NCBI RefSeq assembly: GCF_023650515.1
Contig: NZ_CP096016.1
Span: 4,453,501 to 4,517,500 of the forward strand
Length of the DNA stretch: 64,000 bases
Direction of reading: 5' to 3'
Source: Alkalimarinus coralli
GTDB taxonomy: Bacteria > Pseudomonadota > Gammaproteobacteria > Pseudomonadales > Oleiphilaceae
Both the position numbers and the translations under genes were made by a program. Shown here piece after piece: positions 21,590 to 31,260 of this stretch. Below the pieces are notes generated by a model. It was not told the origin of the DNA, searched no databases, and saw nothing but the letters and a program-made list of their open reading frames with translations. The first letter of the stretch is position 1. Each line of letters opens with the position of its first letter.

Positions 21590-23395
21590 TTATTGTATTG
21601 TTGCCTCTCCCCATGTGGAGAGTGCTCTGAGTTCTTCTTTCTCTTCGTTATTAAGAGGCTGTGTATGTGACTTTTCAACGAGTGTGTCGCGTCTTTTATT
21701 TTGTGCCGCTTTGTGAAGAGTATCTTGAGCTTCTTGCAGTGCATCTTCTGCTAATGGAATAAACTCGATTTCGTCAAAAAGAGTATAGAAGTAATTTTGA
21801 TTATCGCTATTGGTCGCGATAGAAATTAATAAATCTTTATGTGTCGTTAATGATTCGTTAACCATAAAGCGGGAAAAATTCAGCGTAACGGGGAACTGTT
21901 CTTCAAGCTGGTTGCTTTCAATGTGCTCGCAAAATGCCGCAGCCTTGTCTGGAAAGAAATATAGGGCAAGGCTGACAGAGACATCGGGTTTTCGCTTAAC
22001 AGAAACCTGAGTGATCGCTTTTTTGTAGAACCCTGTGTTGTTCTGTGATTGCGAGCCGCCGTTTTTTGGAAAGCGGCCATTGTTCTGGAACTTTGAACTG
22101 CCCTGAAACTTTGAATTTTTCTGGTATTTTGAGTTGTTGTAGGTGCGTCTTGTTAGCGCATAAAGTTGATCTTTAATGGCGGCTTTTATCGTTTCTGAGG
22201 CGATAAGATTTATTTCAGGCTCGGCGCGGTTTTTTAGCAACCCTTTGTGTTCAGGAATTTCGAGATCAAGCCCTTCGCTGTGAACATCAAAAAAGAAGCT
22301 GGAAAGCGGTCTGGCCTGAGCGACTCTTTTTTCAAAGCTCGCTTTGCCTTCTTTTCTCACGATGGTGTCTGGATCTTCACCTTCGGGGAGTAGCATAAAC
22401 TGAATCTGCACGCCATCCTGAACCAGTGGAAGGCAGTTATGCATAGCTTTATGAGCTGCCTTGAGTCCGGCTCTGTCGCCATCAAAACAGAATATCAGGT
22501 GATTGGTGTGCCGGAGCAGGGCGGTGAGGTTGTCTTGATTGGTCGCTGTGCCGAGGGTCGCCACACCATAAGTAATGCCGTATTGAGCAAGGGATACAAC
22601 ATCCAAGTACCCCTCTACAACCAGCAGTTTGTCGATACTGCGGTTGGTTTTATAGGCTTCATATATGCCGTATATCTCGTTGCTCTTATGAAACACTGAT
22701 GATTCTGGTGAGTTGATATACTTGGCTTTATCATTGCCCAGTGTGCGGCCACCAAAAGCGACTGTTTTGCCTCGCGTGTTGCGGATAGGGAACATAATCC
22801 GGTTTCGAAACAGATCGAAAGGCGCTTTGCCGTGTTGGCTAAAGATCATTTTGGTTTCAATGAGCGCCGAAAGCTTGTCGTTGGAGCAGAGAGGTGCGAG
22901 GTTACTTTGCTCTGTAGGGGCAAAGCCTAGCTTATAGGTTTTAATGATCTCGCTGCTTAGCCCTCGTTTTTTGAGGTATTGTTGTGCGTGATCTTTTAAC
23001 GGGTGTTGCGATAATTGTTGTTCGTAATAGTCGGCGGCAAAATCCAGTGCGCTGATAAGCCTCTGGCTGGCGTCATATTGTTTTTTGACGGCCTCATCTC
23101 TGGGGATTTCCATGCCAGCGATTTTGGCAAGCTCTTCAACGGCCTCATTGAATGACAGGTTTTCATATTCGCGTAAAAAAACGATAGCATTTCCTGATGC
23201 GCCACAGCCAAAGCAGTGATAAAACTGTTTATCGGGGATAACGTTGAAAGAGGGCGTTTTTTCATCATGAAATGGGCAGCAGGCTTTATAGCTGTTACCG
23301 CTTTTTTTGAGTTGTATGCGAGAAGATATCAGCTCGACGATATTGATTCTGCTTAATAAATCGTCGATGAAGGGCTGTGGTATCATTCCTGCCAT
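21590..23395 (-). CDS. dnaG: DNA primase
   Basis: Makes RNA primers at the replication fork with DnaB. The 601-aa protein has the N-terminal zinc finger (CCPFH...CFGC, about residues 40-65), the primase core and a TOPRIM domain (LVVEGYLDV; FCFDGDRAGLKAA). The C-terminal helicase-interaction domain is also present. A short linker at about residues 435-475 is rich in Asn, Lys, Gln and Phe with a repetitive 'KFQ/KYQ.N' pattern, which is unusual next to the rest of the protein but lies where family members vary. The ATG at 23395 has GGAGAAC nine bases upstream. Confidence 0.97.
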   Translation of the reverse strand: MAGMIPQPFIDDLLSRINIVELISSRIQLKKSGNSYKACCPFHDEKTPSFNVIPDKQFYHCFGCGASGNAIVFLREYENLSFNEAVEELAKIAGMEIPRDEAVKKQYDASQRLISALDFAADYYEQQLSQHPLKDHAQQYLKKRGLSSEIIKTYKLGFAPTEQSNLAPLCSNDKLSALIETKMIFSQHGKAPFDLFRNRIMFPIRNTRGKTVAFGGRTLGNDKAKYINSPESSVFHKSNEIYGIYEAYKTNRSIDKLLVVEGYLDVVSLAQYGITYGVATLGTATNQDNLTALLRHTNHLIFCFDGDRAGLKAAHKAMHNCLPLVQDGVQIQFMLLPEGEDPDTIVRKEGKASFEKRVAQARPLSSFFFDVHSEGLDLEIPEHKGLLKNRAEPEINLIASETIKAAIKDQLYALTRRTYNNSKYQKNSKFQGSSKFQNNGRFPKNGGSQSQNNTGFYKKAITQVSVKRKPDVSVSLALYFFPDKAAAFCEHIESNQLEEQFPVTLNFSRFMVNESLTTHKDLLISIATNSDNQNYFYTLFDEIEFIPLAEDALQEAQDTLHKAAQNKRRDTLVEKSHTQPLNNEEKEELRALSTWGEATIQ

Positions 23396-23600
23396 TAGGT
23401 TTGGCGTTCTCCGGCACTAAAGAAATAACGGGTCTAGAAAATACAGAGGGCTAAACGACTTGCTTTAAAACATACTACTCGTTTTGATTGGGAGATCAAA
23501 TTTCTGGAGCGTAGAGTAGGGCGCTAAGTCGAGAGGGACGTTTGCTGATTTACAGGCATACCTGCTCTCTTACAGGATAGTGCTGCTTTTCAGGTCAGAT

Positions 23601-24053
23601 CTATAGAAGGGCTTTTTTAACTTTACCGCTGATGCTGCCCATGTCCGCTCTGCCTTGAACTTTGGGTTTGAGTATAGCCATTACTTTACCCATATCTTGC
23701 ATAGAGCTTGCACCGCTTTCACTGACTGCATCTTTCACCAGTGCGTCGAGTTCTTCGTCGGTCAGGGCTTCAGGAAGAAAGTCCTGAATAATAGCCATTT
23801 CGTCGATCTCAACTTGAGCAAGTTCGGTCCGACCAGCATCAGTATATTGCTTGGCAGAATCACGGCGTTGCTTAACCATTTTATCTAAAATGGTTAACAG
23901 GCGTTCATCATCGACTTCGGTACGTTCGTCGACTTCAATACGCTTGATTTCAGCCATGATCAATCTGATGGTGCCAAGACGAGGTTTGTCTTTTGCACGC
24001 ATTGCTTCTTTCATGGCGTCTTTAACGCTGGATTTTAACTCTGTGCTGGCCAT
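23601..24053 (-). CDS. GatB/YqeY domain protein
   Basis: A 150-aa protein matching YqeY, a free-standing relative of the tRNA-binding tail of the amidotransferase subunit GatB (LKSSVKDAMKEAMRAKDKPRLGTIRLI; GRADMGSISGKVKKAL). The exact role is unknown. It is regularly found between rpsU and dnaG, as here. The 205-bp gap before dnaG holds no gene and could contain an internal promoter for dnaG-rpoD. Confidence 0.93.
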   Translation of the reverse strand: MASTELKSSVKDAMKEAMRAKDKPRLGTIRLIMAEIKRIEVDERTEVDDERLLTILDKMVKQRRDSAKQYTDAGRTELAQVEIDEMAIIQDFLPEALTDEELDALVKDAVSESGASSMQDMGKVMAILKPKVQGRADMGSISGKVKKALL

Positions 24054-24080
24054 AGACCTATCCTATTAATCAACGATTGA

Positions 24081-24296
24081 TTAATAGAGGCGTTCGAAAC
24101 GCTTGGTTTCACGCTGAACTTTCTTGGCGTGACGCTTTACAGCGGCAGCAGCCTTGCGCTTGCGTACAGAAGTTGGCTTTTCGTAGAATTCGCGACGACG
24201 AACTTCAGAAAGGATACCCGCTTTTTCGCAAGAACGCTTAAAACGACGTAGAGCGATATCAAAAGGCTCGTTTTCTTTAACTTTTACAGAAGGCAT
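24081..24296 (-). CDS. rpsU: 30S ribosomal protein bS21
   Basis: A 71-aa, very basic protein identical in layout to bS21 ([27 protein letters not shown]), which joins the 30S platform and aids initiation. First gene of the rpsU-yqeY-dnaG-rpoD operon. A sigma-70-like promoter lies upstream at 24434-24463. Confidence 0.98.
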   Translation of the reverse strand: MPSVKVKENEPFDIALRRFKRSCEKAGILSEVRRREFYEKPTSVRKRKAAAAVKRHAKKVQRETKRFERLY

Positions 24297-24433
24297 TCAA
24301 GGTACCTGTAATCTTTTAGGTTAATCTGGTTCTGATCAGCACTGCATTTAATAGGTGCTCGATCTATCCGTTCTTACTGTTTGTTCCTATAAATAGACTG
24401 ATTATTAATCAAGTAAAAACTATAGGGGGGCGA

Positions 24434-24463
24434 ATTCTAAACCTTATGAGGTTTACTTGTAAA
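24434..24463 (-). promoter_or_regulatory. Sigma-70-like promoter for rpsU
   Basis: On the minus strand TTTACA and TAGAAT are separated by 18 bp, about 140 bp upstream of the rpsU start codon. The position suits the main promoter of the macromolecular-synthesis operon. Spacing is one base above the optimum. Confidence 0.4.
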
Positions 24464-24585
24464 GTCTTGCATCGAATTTAAAGCATACCTTTTGATTTTC
24501 TGGTAACCTGCGCACCATTAAAAATGCATGCTGGGTTGTGCATTTCAGATTGATGCGATGTGATGCAGATGGCGGGGTAAGAAGA

Positions 24586-25614
24586 GTGATTGTATTGGGA
24601 ATTGAAACCTCATGTGATGAAACCGGTATCGCACTGTTTGATAGTGAGCACGGGCTTTTGTCTCATGCCCTCTATAGCCAGGTTGAGGTTCATGCTGATT
24701 ATGGCGGTGTGGTTCCTGAACTGGCTTCGCGGGATCATATTCGCAAGATATTACCTTTAATAGAAGAGGTGTTTGCCGGTGCTCAGCTAAATAAGTCTGA
24801 TATTGACGCTATCGCTTACACCGCTGGCCCCGGTTTGGTTGGTGCCTTAATGGTGGGGGCGGCGGTAGCCCAGTCACTGGCATTGGTGTTAAACATTCCC
24901 GCGATTGGTGTGCATCATATGGAAGGGCACCTGTTGGCACCGATGCTGGAAGAGTCGCCACCTGAATTTCCTTTCGTGGCGTTATTGGTCTCTGGTGGGC
25001 ATACCCAGTTAGTCAAAGTTGAAGGGATTGGTCGCTACGAACTGTTAGGTGAGTCGGTTGATGATGCGGCAGGAGAAGCATTCGACAAAGCCGCCAAGAT
25101 GCTTGGGTTAGATTATCCGGGCGGGCCACGTATTGCCAGGTTGGCTGAAAACGGCGATAACAGCCGGTTTCGTTTTCCCAGACCGATGACTGATCGACCT
25201 GGCCTGGACTTTAGCTTTAGCGGGCTGAAAACCTTTACCCTCAATACGACCCAGAAATACGCCAAAGATGGCGTGGTTGATGAGCAAACCAAAGCGGATA
25301 TTGCGGTGGCGTTTCAGTCTGCGGTAGTCGATACACTCACGATCAAATGCCGTAGAGCACTGCGCCATGCTGAAATGAAGAGATTGGTTATTGCGGGTGG
25401 GGTGAGTGCAAACACTGCGCTGAGAGAAGCGCTGGAGGCTATGGTCTCGAAAGAGAAAGCTGAGGTATTTTATGCAAGACCTGAATTTTGTACGGATAAC
25501 GGCGCGATGATTGCCTTTGCGGGTTGTCAGCGGCTCGTTGCAGGACAGCGGGATGACTTCTCGTTGAAGGCAACGCCCAGGTGGCCACTCGAAAGCTTAT
25601 CTGCTATCGATTAG
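24586..25614 (+). CDS. tsaD: tRNA threonylcarbamoyltransferase subunit TsaD
   Basis: Transfers threonylcarbamoyl from its adenylate to A37 of ANN-decoding tRNAs, with TsaB and TsaE. The 342-aa protein shows the ASKHA opening [17 protein letters not shown], the iron-site histidines (HHMEGHL) and a late CTDNGAMIA motif. The frame is open from 24538, but GTG 24586 lies one base pair set after a ggggtaaga ribosome site and matches the family N-terminus. It is divergent from rpsU, and its stop overlaps the plsY stop by 4 bp. Confidence 0.97.
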   Translation: MIVLGIETSCDETGIALFDSEHGLLSHALYSQVEVHADYGGVVPELASRDHIRKILPLIEEVFAGAQLNKSDIDAIAYTAGPGLVGALMVGAAVAQSLALVLNIPAIGVHHMEGHLLAPMLEESPPEFPFVALLVSGGHTQLVKVEGIGRYELLGESVDDAAGEAFDKAAKMLGLDYPGGPRIARLAENGDNSRFRFPRPMTDRPGLDFSFSGLKTFTLNTTQKYAKDGVVDEQTKADIAVAFQSAVVDTLTIKCRRALRHAEMKRLVIAGGVSANTALREALEAMVSKEKAEVFYARPEFCTDNGAMIAFAGCQRLVAGQRDDFSLKATPRWPLESLSAID

Positions 25615-26216
25615 AGGTCGGGTTTATCCAGTCGCTTTTCATTGCCGGTGATAAGGCCTGAAATGTTATCTTTGTGGCGGAACACGATCATAATACTCAA
25701 GATGCTGTAAACCACTGTATAGGAAGGGTCTAGTATATATGCTGCAAACGGTGCGATGAGTGCAGCGCTAAGTGACGCAACCGAAGAAATTCTTACTTTG
25801 CGTGCAATGACGATCCAGCATGCGGTAATAAATAGTGTGGTAGGGGGTGAGAGAATCAGGCCAGCGCCCAGTGTTGTTGCGACGCCTTTCCCACCTTTAA
25901 AGTGATAATAAACCGGGTACATGTGGCCGGTTATTGCGGCGAGGGCAACAATACCTTGGGCCAGTTCCGGTAATTCGGAAGTTATGGCGAGGTAAACGGG
26001 GATGGCGCCTTTTGCGCTATCGATGACCAAGGTAATGATGGCGGGTATAGCGCCACCTATACGATAAACGTTTGTTGCGCCAGGGTTTTTGGAGCCTGAT
26101 GTTCTAGGGTCTTTGAGCGAGAAAAGGCGGCTGACTAATATAGCCCCCGATATGGCCCCCAAACCATAAGCGAGTATGACAAGCAGGCAAGTAATGACAA
26201 TTTTGCCGGTATCCAT
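25611..26216 (-). CDS. plsY: Glycerol-3-phosphate acyltransferase PlsY
   Basis: Inner-membrane enzyme that acylates glycerol-3-phosphate from acyl phosphate. About 201 aa with five membrane helices and the three family motifs ([38 protein letters not shown]). The frame runs up to 26282, but ATG 26216 leaves the usual short N-terminus before the first helix. The alternative ATG 26258 has a possible GGCGGTG ribosome site, so the start is not settled. Confidence 0.93.
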   Translation of the reverse strand: MDTGKIVITCLLVILAYGLGAISGAILVSRLFSLKDPRTSGSKNPGATNVYRIGGAIPAIITLVIDSAKGAIPVYLAITSELPELAQGIVALAAITGHMYPVYYHFKGGKGVATTLGAGLILSPPTTLFITACWIVIARKVRISSVASLSAALIAPFAAYILDPSYTVVYSILSIMIVFRHKDNISGLITGNEKRLDKPDL

Positions 26217-26398
26217 AAATAACGTAATTGGGGTTGATGAGTCGATGGTAGTAACCATACACCGCCGTGTGTAGTTAGGCAATTTATGTGCTCGTTTATC
26301 CGGTGAAGTGGAGCCCCTTGTGTGGTGCTCTTAAAGTTACAGATGCGCTTCAGATTAAATAATGCCCTTGATATAAGGGTGTATTCAGCAGGAAAAAA

Positions 26399-26851
26399 AT
26401 GGTTAGTGATACAGTTTTTATAAACGGTTTGGCAATTGATACCACTATTGGTGTTTATGACTGGGAAAGGACGATCAAGCAGCGGGTCGTGCTGGATTTA
26501 GAAATGCGATTCGATATTTCTTCAGCAGCAGCCACTGACGACCTGACTCATGCCCTGGATTACAGCGCTGTGTCGCAGAGAATTATTTCATTTGTGGAGG
26601 GCAGCGAGTACCAACTTCTGGAAAGCTTGGCGGAAAAAATTGCGAGCATTGTTATGGCGGAATTCTCCGTACCGGGGTTGAAACTCAGGATTAATAAACC
26701 GGGGGCCGTCCCCGAAGCGGCAGGCGTTGGTCTGGTGATTATCCGTGGTGACTATGTTGGTCGTAGTGACTGTGTTGATCGTAGTGACTATGCCGGTCGT
26801 GGTGGCTATGCAGGCAGTGGTGAAGATGAGGGAGGTATCTCTCATGGCTAA
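26399..26851 (+). CDS. folB: Dihydroneopterin aldolase with a repetitive tail
   Basis: Folate pathway enzyme that splits dihydroneopterin. The catalytic domain spans residues 1-117 (IGVYDWERTIKQRVVLDLEM; LDYSAVSQRI; ESLAEKIAS; NKPGAVPEA). It is followed by a tail of about 33 residues, GDY/SDC/SDY/GGY repeats, encoded by an 18-bp minisatellite. Normal family members end near residue 118-120, so the tail is an addition. The stop overlaps the start of the following folK-like gene by eight bases. Confidence 0.93.
   Translation: MVSDTVFINGLAIDTTIGVYDWERTIKQRVVLDLEMRFDISSAAATDDLTHALDYSAVSQRIISFVEGSEYQLLESLAEKIASIVMAEFSVPGLKLRINKPGAVPEAAGVGLVIIRGDYVGRSDCVDRSDYAGRGGYAGSGEDEGGISHG
26748..26819 (+). 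repeat. 18-bp coding minisatellite, four copies, in folB
   Basis: Four tandem units beginning 'gtgactatg', 'gtgactgtg', 'gtgactatg' and 'gtggctatg' each encode six residues ending in Arg/Ser. The length is a multiple of three, so copy-number change would keep the frame. Confidence 0.85.
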
Positions 26852-27371
26852 GGTTTATGTCAGCATTGGTAGCAATATTGATCGAGAGCTGCATGTTACT
26901 GTGGCACTTGATGCACTGCAGGATTATTTTGGTGAGCTGCAGGTCTCCTCTGTGTTTGAAAGTGAGGCGGTTGGTTTTGAAGGTGACTGCTTCTTAAATC
27001 TGGTGGCGGGTTTTGAAACAGATTTATCCGTCGGTGAGCTATCGCGGCTGTTAAAACAAATTGAATCTGACAATGGCCGCATTAAGAATGCCCCCAAGTT
27101 TTGCTCCCGAACACTTGATATTGATATTTTAACCTACGATGACAGGGTAGGAGAGACAGACGGAGTTGATCTGCCGAGAAACGAAATTCTGGAAAATGCC
27201 TTTGTGCTTTGGCCGCTGGCAGAGCTGGCGGCTGGTTGTGCCCACCCTAAAGTAGGGAGAACATATTCGCAGTTATGGGCTGAGTTTGATAGATCGCAAA
27301 CGTTGCGACCTATCGAGTTTTTCTGGCAGGGTGAGCAGGTGTCGCCTATGAAAGATTCTTTAGCGCCCTGA
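26844..27371 (+). CDS. HPPK-like protein, divergent FolK paralogue
   Basis: A 175-aa protein of the 6-hydroxymethyl-dihydropterin pyrophosphokinase family (MAKVYVSIGSNIDRE; SRTLDIDILTYDD). The ATG at 26844 follows GGAGG and overlaps the folB stop, so the two are translationally coupled. The conserved 'RxxWGPR' before the TLDxD metal site is replaced by KNAPKFCSR, so it may be weak or altered in activity. A standard FolK is encoded at 33062-33562. Such folB-linked paralogues are common in this bacterial group. Confidence 0.85.
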   Translation: MAKVYVSIGSNIDRELHVTVALDALQDYFGELQVSSVFESEAVGFEGDCFLNLVAGFETDLSVGELSRLLKQIESDNGRIKNAPKFCSRTLDIDILTYDDRVGETDGVDLPRNEILENAFVLWPLAELAAGCAHPKVGRTYSQLWAEFDRSQTLRPIEFFWQGEQVSPMKDSLAP

Positions 27372-27387
27372 CTCGATGGGCGTCTTG

Positions 27388-29040
27388 CTACATCGATGCG
27401 CCGTAATTGTTATATAGCGCAATCAAGCCTTCGGTTGAGGTATCCAGTTGCTTGTCTGAAGGCTCTTGCAGCAGTTTGTGTAGAATCTCATTACCAAGCT
27501 GTTTGCCTAGCTCTACTCCCCACTGGTCAAACGAATTAACATTCCAGATAGCCCCTTGAACGTAAACTTTGTGCTCGTACATCGCAATCAGTGCGCCAAC
27601 GGTTCTAGGCGTTGCTTTATCAAATAGAAGGGTGTTGGATGGTTTATTTCCAGCAATCACCTTGTGTGGTGCGAGCTCGCTTGCTTCTGTTTCACTTAAT
27701 CCTTTGTCTAACAGCTCCTGCTTTGCTTCCTGCTCCGTCTTTCCCTGCATTAGAGCCTGAGTCTGGCTGAGGCAGTTAGCAAACAGAATTGCATGGTGAT
27801 GAGCGACCGGGTTGTGGCTTTGTAACGGGATGATGAAGTCTGCCGGTGACAGCCGGGTTCCTTGATGCAGCAGCTGGTGGTAGGCGTGCTGTCCGTTGGC
27901 TCCCGCCCCGCCCCAGATAATCGGGCCGGTGGTGTAGTCGACCGGGTTACCACTCAAATCAACAGATTTACCGTTGCTTTCCATATCAAGTTGCTGAATA
28001 TGAGCAGGCAAACCTCTTAAATAGTGGTCGTAAGGTAGGATGGCGTGAGAATCAGCGCCCATAAAGTTGCCATACCAGATGCCAAGCAGGCCTAGTATTA
28101 CCGGAAGGTTTTCTTCCAGCGGCGCGGTTCTGAAATGGTTGTCCATCGCGTTGGCACCTGACAATAGTGCCTTAAACCCGTCCATGCCAATCGCCAGCGC
28201 GATAGGGAGGCCGATGGCAGACCACAGCGAGTAGCGCCCTCCTACCCAGTCCCACATTGGGAATATATTCTCTTCCTGTATGCCGAACTCAATGGCTGAT
28301 TGAGTATTGGCCGTGACGGCGACGAAGTGTTTGGCAATCGTTTCAAGATTGCCACCGTTACGCAAAAACCAGCTTCTGGCAACTTTGGTGTTTTCAAGCG
28401 TCTCCTGCGTGCCAAAAGATTTTGATTGAATGATAAATAGCGTTGTTTCCGGGTTTACGTGCTTTAAAACCTCAGTAATGTGGCTGCCATCGATATTGGC
28501 CACATAATGACAGTTTAGCGCGTTATTCCAGTAGGGCTTTAATGACGCTGATACGAGCTTTGGCCCCAGGAACGAGCCGCCAATACCGATACTGACGATG
28601 TCAGTAAACGGCTTGTTTGAGAACCCTCTCCATTGGGCGCTGTGAATCTTCCAGACAAACTTATCCATTTGCTGAAGCGTGTCCCGAACCTCCGGCATGA
28701 TATCTTCACCGTCGACGTTGATAGGGCCGTTAGTTAAATTTCGCAGAGCAATGTGCAGGGCTGGTCGCTGTTCGGTGGTATTGATTGCCTGGCCCTGAAA
28801 CATGGCTTCAATTTTTTCAGGGAGTTGTGCTTCGCGAGCCAGCTGGATCAACAGTGCTTTTGTGTTGCTGGTAATTCGGTTTTTTGAGTAGTCGAGCTTG
28901 ATCCCGGCGGCTTCGGTGAAAAAACGCGTGAAGCGTTCAGGGTCGTCGGCAAACATGTCCCTCATATGCAAGGGGATGATCTGCTCTGCATGTGCTTCCA
29001 GGGCAGACCAGCTTGGTAGATGATTTAATGTCGGCTTCAA
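27388..29040 (-). CDS. pgi: Glucose-6-phosphate isomerase
   Basis: Interconverts glucose-6-phosphate and fructose-6-phosphate. The 550-aa protein shows both family signatures ([16 protein letters not shown] and GQLLN-like [16 protein letters not shown]) and the catalytic region [18 protein letters not shown]. The start appears to be TTG 29040, with a modest AGAGAGC site upstream. It lies downstream of panC, as in Pseudomonas, but the panD gene usual between them is absent here. Confidence 0.97.
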   Translation of the reverse strand: MKPTLNHLPSWSALEAHAEQIIPLHMRDMFADDPERFTRFFTEAAGIKLDYSKNRITSNTKALLIQLAREAQLPEKIEAMFQGQAINTTEQRPALHIALRNLTNGPINVDGEDIMPEVRDTLQQMDKFVWKIHSAQWRGFSNKPFTDIVSIGIGGSFLGPKLVSASLKPYWNNALNCHYVANIDGSHITEVLKHVNPETTLFIIQSKSFGTQETLENTKVARSWFLRNGGNLETIAKHFVAVTANTQSAIEFGIQEENIFPMWDWVGGRYSLWSAIGLPIALAIGMDGFKALLSGANAMDNHFRTAPLEENLPVILGLLGIWYGNFMGADSHAILPYDHYLRGLPAHIQQLDMESNGKSVDLSGNPVDYTTGPIIWGGAGANGQHAYHQLLHQGTRLSPADFIIPLQSHNPVAHHHAILFANCLSQTQALMQGKTEQEAKQELLDKGLSETEASELAPHKVIAGNKPSNTLLFDKATPRTVGALIAMYEHKVYVQGAIWNVNSFDQWGVELGKQLGNEILHKLLQEPSDKQLDTSTEGLIALYNNYGASM

Positions 29041-29112
29041 TGTCTTGCTCTCTACTGTGGAATAGGTATCCCTACTCTATTATTAAAATTGATCGTGGTG
29101 CGGACTCTTGCG

Positions 29113-29955
29113 TTATACCGTTGCATTGTCGATAAGGCGTGTTTCGCCTAGATATGCGGCCGCCAGTATCGTGATCGACTGAGTTGAGTCTTCAGCAGGT
29201 TTCAGTGTATTGCTATCGACAATGTTAAAATAGTCGTTCTTAAATTGGCATTCGGCTAGTTCTGCTTTAGCTTCTGAGGTCAGCGCGCTAAAGTCCCGCT
29301 CGCCTTGGCGAATTTTGCTGGCGATTGAGTTGATCACCTTATTGAGTGTTGGTGCAATGGCTCTCTGCTCAGTCGTAAGGTAGCCGTTGCGCGAGCTTTT
29401 AGCCAGGCCATCGGAGTCTCTGGCAGTGGGAACACTGACTATTTCGATGGGCATAAAAAGGTCTTTGACCATTTTTCGAATGACGGCCAGCTGCTGAAAA
29501 TCCTTTTCGCCAAATACGGCAATGTCAGGCTGAACCATATTAAATAGCATGGTTACGACGGTGGACACGCCGGTAAAGTGTCCAGGGCGGCTGGTTCCGC
29601 AATGCAGTTCTGTTAGATCGGGTACGATCACTTTACTCTGCTGATCCATGCCTTGTGGGTAAACTTCGTTTGCAGAAGGGGCAAACACCAGGTGATTACC
29701 TGCCTGGGCAAGTTTTTGTTGGTCTTGCTCCAAGGTTCTAGGGTATGCATCAAGGTCTTCATTAGCGCCAAATTGCAACGGGTTAACAAAGATACTGGTA
29801 ATGACAAAGTCACCTTGGGTCAGGCCTTGTTTAACCAGTGCTATATGCCCTTCGTGAAGGTTTCCCATGGTGGGCACAAAAACAATGCGTTTTCCGCTTT
29901 TACGTTGCTGCGCAACGGTATCGCGCAGTTCTTTAATCGTATGTACCGTATTCAT
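29113..29955 (-). CDS. panC: Pantothenate synthetase
   Basis: Joins pantoate and beta-alanine with ATP. The 280-aa protein has the nucleotidyl-transferase HxGH motif ([12 protein letters not shown]), [15 protein letters not shown] and FGEKDFQQL, all typical. Second in panB-panC. Confidence 0.97.
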   Translation of the reverse strand: MNTVHTIKELRDTVAQQRKSGKRIVFVPTMGNLHEGHIALVKQGLTQGDFVITSIFVNPLQFGANEDLDAYPRTLEQDQQKLAQAGNHLVFAPSANEVYPQGMDQQSKVIVPDLTELHCGTSRPGHFTGVSTVVTMLFNMVQPDIAVFGEKDFQQLAVIRKMVKDLFMPIEIVSVPTARDSDGLAKSSRNGYLTTEQRAIAPTLNKVINSIASKIRQGERDFSALTSEAKAELAECQFKNDYFNIVDSNTLKPAEDSTQSITILAAAYLGETRLIDNATV

Positions 29956-30048
29956 ATATTTGTTTAAGTTACGTCAAATGGTCACGGCGCTACAGGTTTT
30001 GCAGCGCTTTTTGAGGTCGTTTTTTGTGTGGCCCGTTGCGGGTGTTGT

Positions 30049-30840
30049 TTAGCTGAATGTGTGTTCAGGGGCTGGGAACTGGCCACTCTTTACCGCTTCA
30101 ATGTAGGCTTTGATAGCGCCTTCTACGGAGTCACTACCTTCCATAAAGTTCTTAACAAACTTTGGACGTCGTCCAGGTGTTATGCCAAGCAGGTCATGCA
30201 GTACCAGTACTTGCCCGTCGGTTCCTGGGCCTGCACCAATACCGATGACCGGGGCAGAAATACTTTGTGTTAGTCGACCGGCAAGGTCACTGGGAACGCA
30301 CTCGAGTAGAATAACATCGGCCCCTGCCTGCTCTTGAGCAATCGCGTGGGCAATCATCGCTTCAGCATCTGCGGATTCACGCCCCTGCACCTTGTATCCA
30401 CCCAGTTTATTGACTGACTGGGGGGTTAGGCCGAGGTGCGCGCAGACGGGGATGCCCCGTTCACTCAGCATGCTGATGGTTTCGCACAGCCAGTCGCCGC
30501 CTTCAATTTTAATAAGGTGCGCGCCCGCCTGCATCAGCAGTGCTGCATTCTCAAGCGCTTGTTCGGGGGTGGCGTATGACATAAAGGGCATATCGGCCAT
30601 AATCAAGGCCCCCTGGTTGCCACGCTTGACTGCCTCAGTATGGTAGATCATCTGCTCCATTGTGACCGGTAAGGTGCTGTCATGCCCTTGCAGAACCATG
30701 CCTAGCGAATCTCCAACGAGGATGACTTCAACGCCTGCGGAGGCTACTACATGAGAGAATGTTGCGTCATAGCTGGTGATGACGGCGAATTTCTCGCCCG
30801 CTTCTTTGCAGGCTTTCAACGATTGAATGGTAGTGGGCAT
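30049..30840 (-). CDS. panB: 3-methyl-2-oxobutanoate hydroxymethyltransferase
   Basis: First committed step of pantothenate synthesis. The 263-aa protein has DSLGMVLQG (Mg site), KIEGG and [15 protein letters not shown]. The ATG follows AGGATATAAC. In Pseudomonas panB follows folK directly. Here an IS element and about 220 bp of flanking DNA lie between them. Confidence 0.97.
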   Translation of the reverse strand: MPTTIQSLKACKEAGEKFAVITSYDATFSHVVASAGVEVILVGDSLGMVLQGHDSTLPVTMEQMIYHTEAVKRGNQGALIMADMPFMSYATPEQALENAALLMQAGAHLIKIEGGDWLCETISMLSERGIPVCAHLGLTPQSVNKLGGYKVQGRESADAEAMIAHAIAQEQAGADVILLECVPSDLAGRLTQSISAPVIGIGAGPGTDGQVLVLHDLLGITPGRRPKFVKNFMEGSDSVEGAIKAYIEAVKSGQFPAPEHTFS

Positions 30841-31260
30841 GTTATATCCTACTTGTCTTTATCGCCAGAAGGCGTTAATAACGGTGTTTGTTGCTGCACG
30901 TGCTTTTGGCTAAGGGTATCGGGTTCGCAGGCTGGATACAACATCGGGTAAGCGGAAATTGCGCGTTTGTGCGTGACACCGGGCTTTAATGCCTGATTTT
31001 CATTGCCGCTATAGTGGTGCAGGGCACAAGTTGAGTCGGGCTATAGTGGGTAAATCTGTGCTGAGTTGGCGGTGGTGGGGCTAGCGGGCTGATCCCTGGC
31101 TACCTAAACTTACTGGGGCCCTTACGTAAGCGTAACGATGGGTGATTTCTATCAATATTTGGTGCGCAAGCGCATATTAAGTCGTAGCCTTGATGAAAGG
31201 AGGTACGACTGTAATCAGGGTTGGGTTATTTGAAATTTCAGTGTGGTGGGCTCCTTGATT
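30841..31260. other. Intergenic region upstream of panB
   Basis: About 420 bp between panB and the insertion sequence with no supported gene. It holds a REP-like half-palindrome at 31157-31178 and must now contain the panB promoter, since the path to folK is broken. Confidence 0.5.
31157..31178. repeat. REP-like half-repeat left of the insertion sequence
   Basis: The sequence 'tttggtgcgcaagcgcat' matches the inner arm of the palindrome at 84-138 and the copy at 33009-33026 beyond the insertion sequence. Confidence 0.45.
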
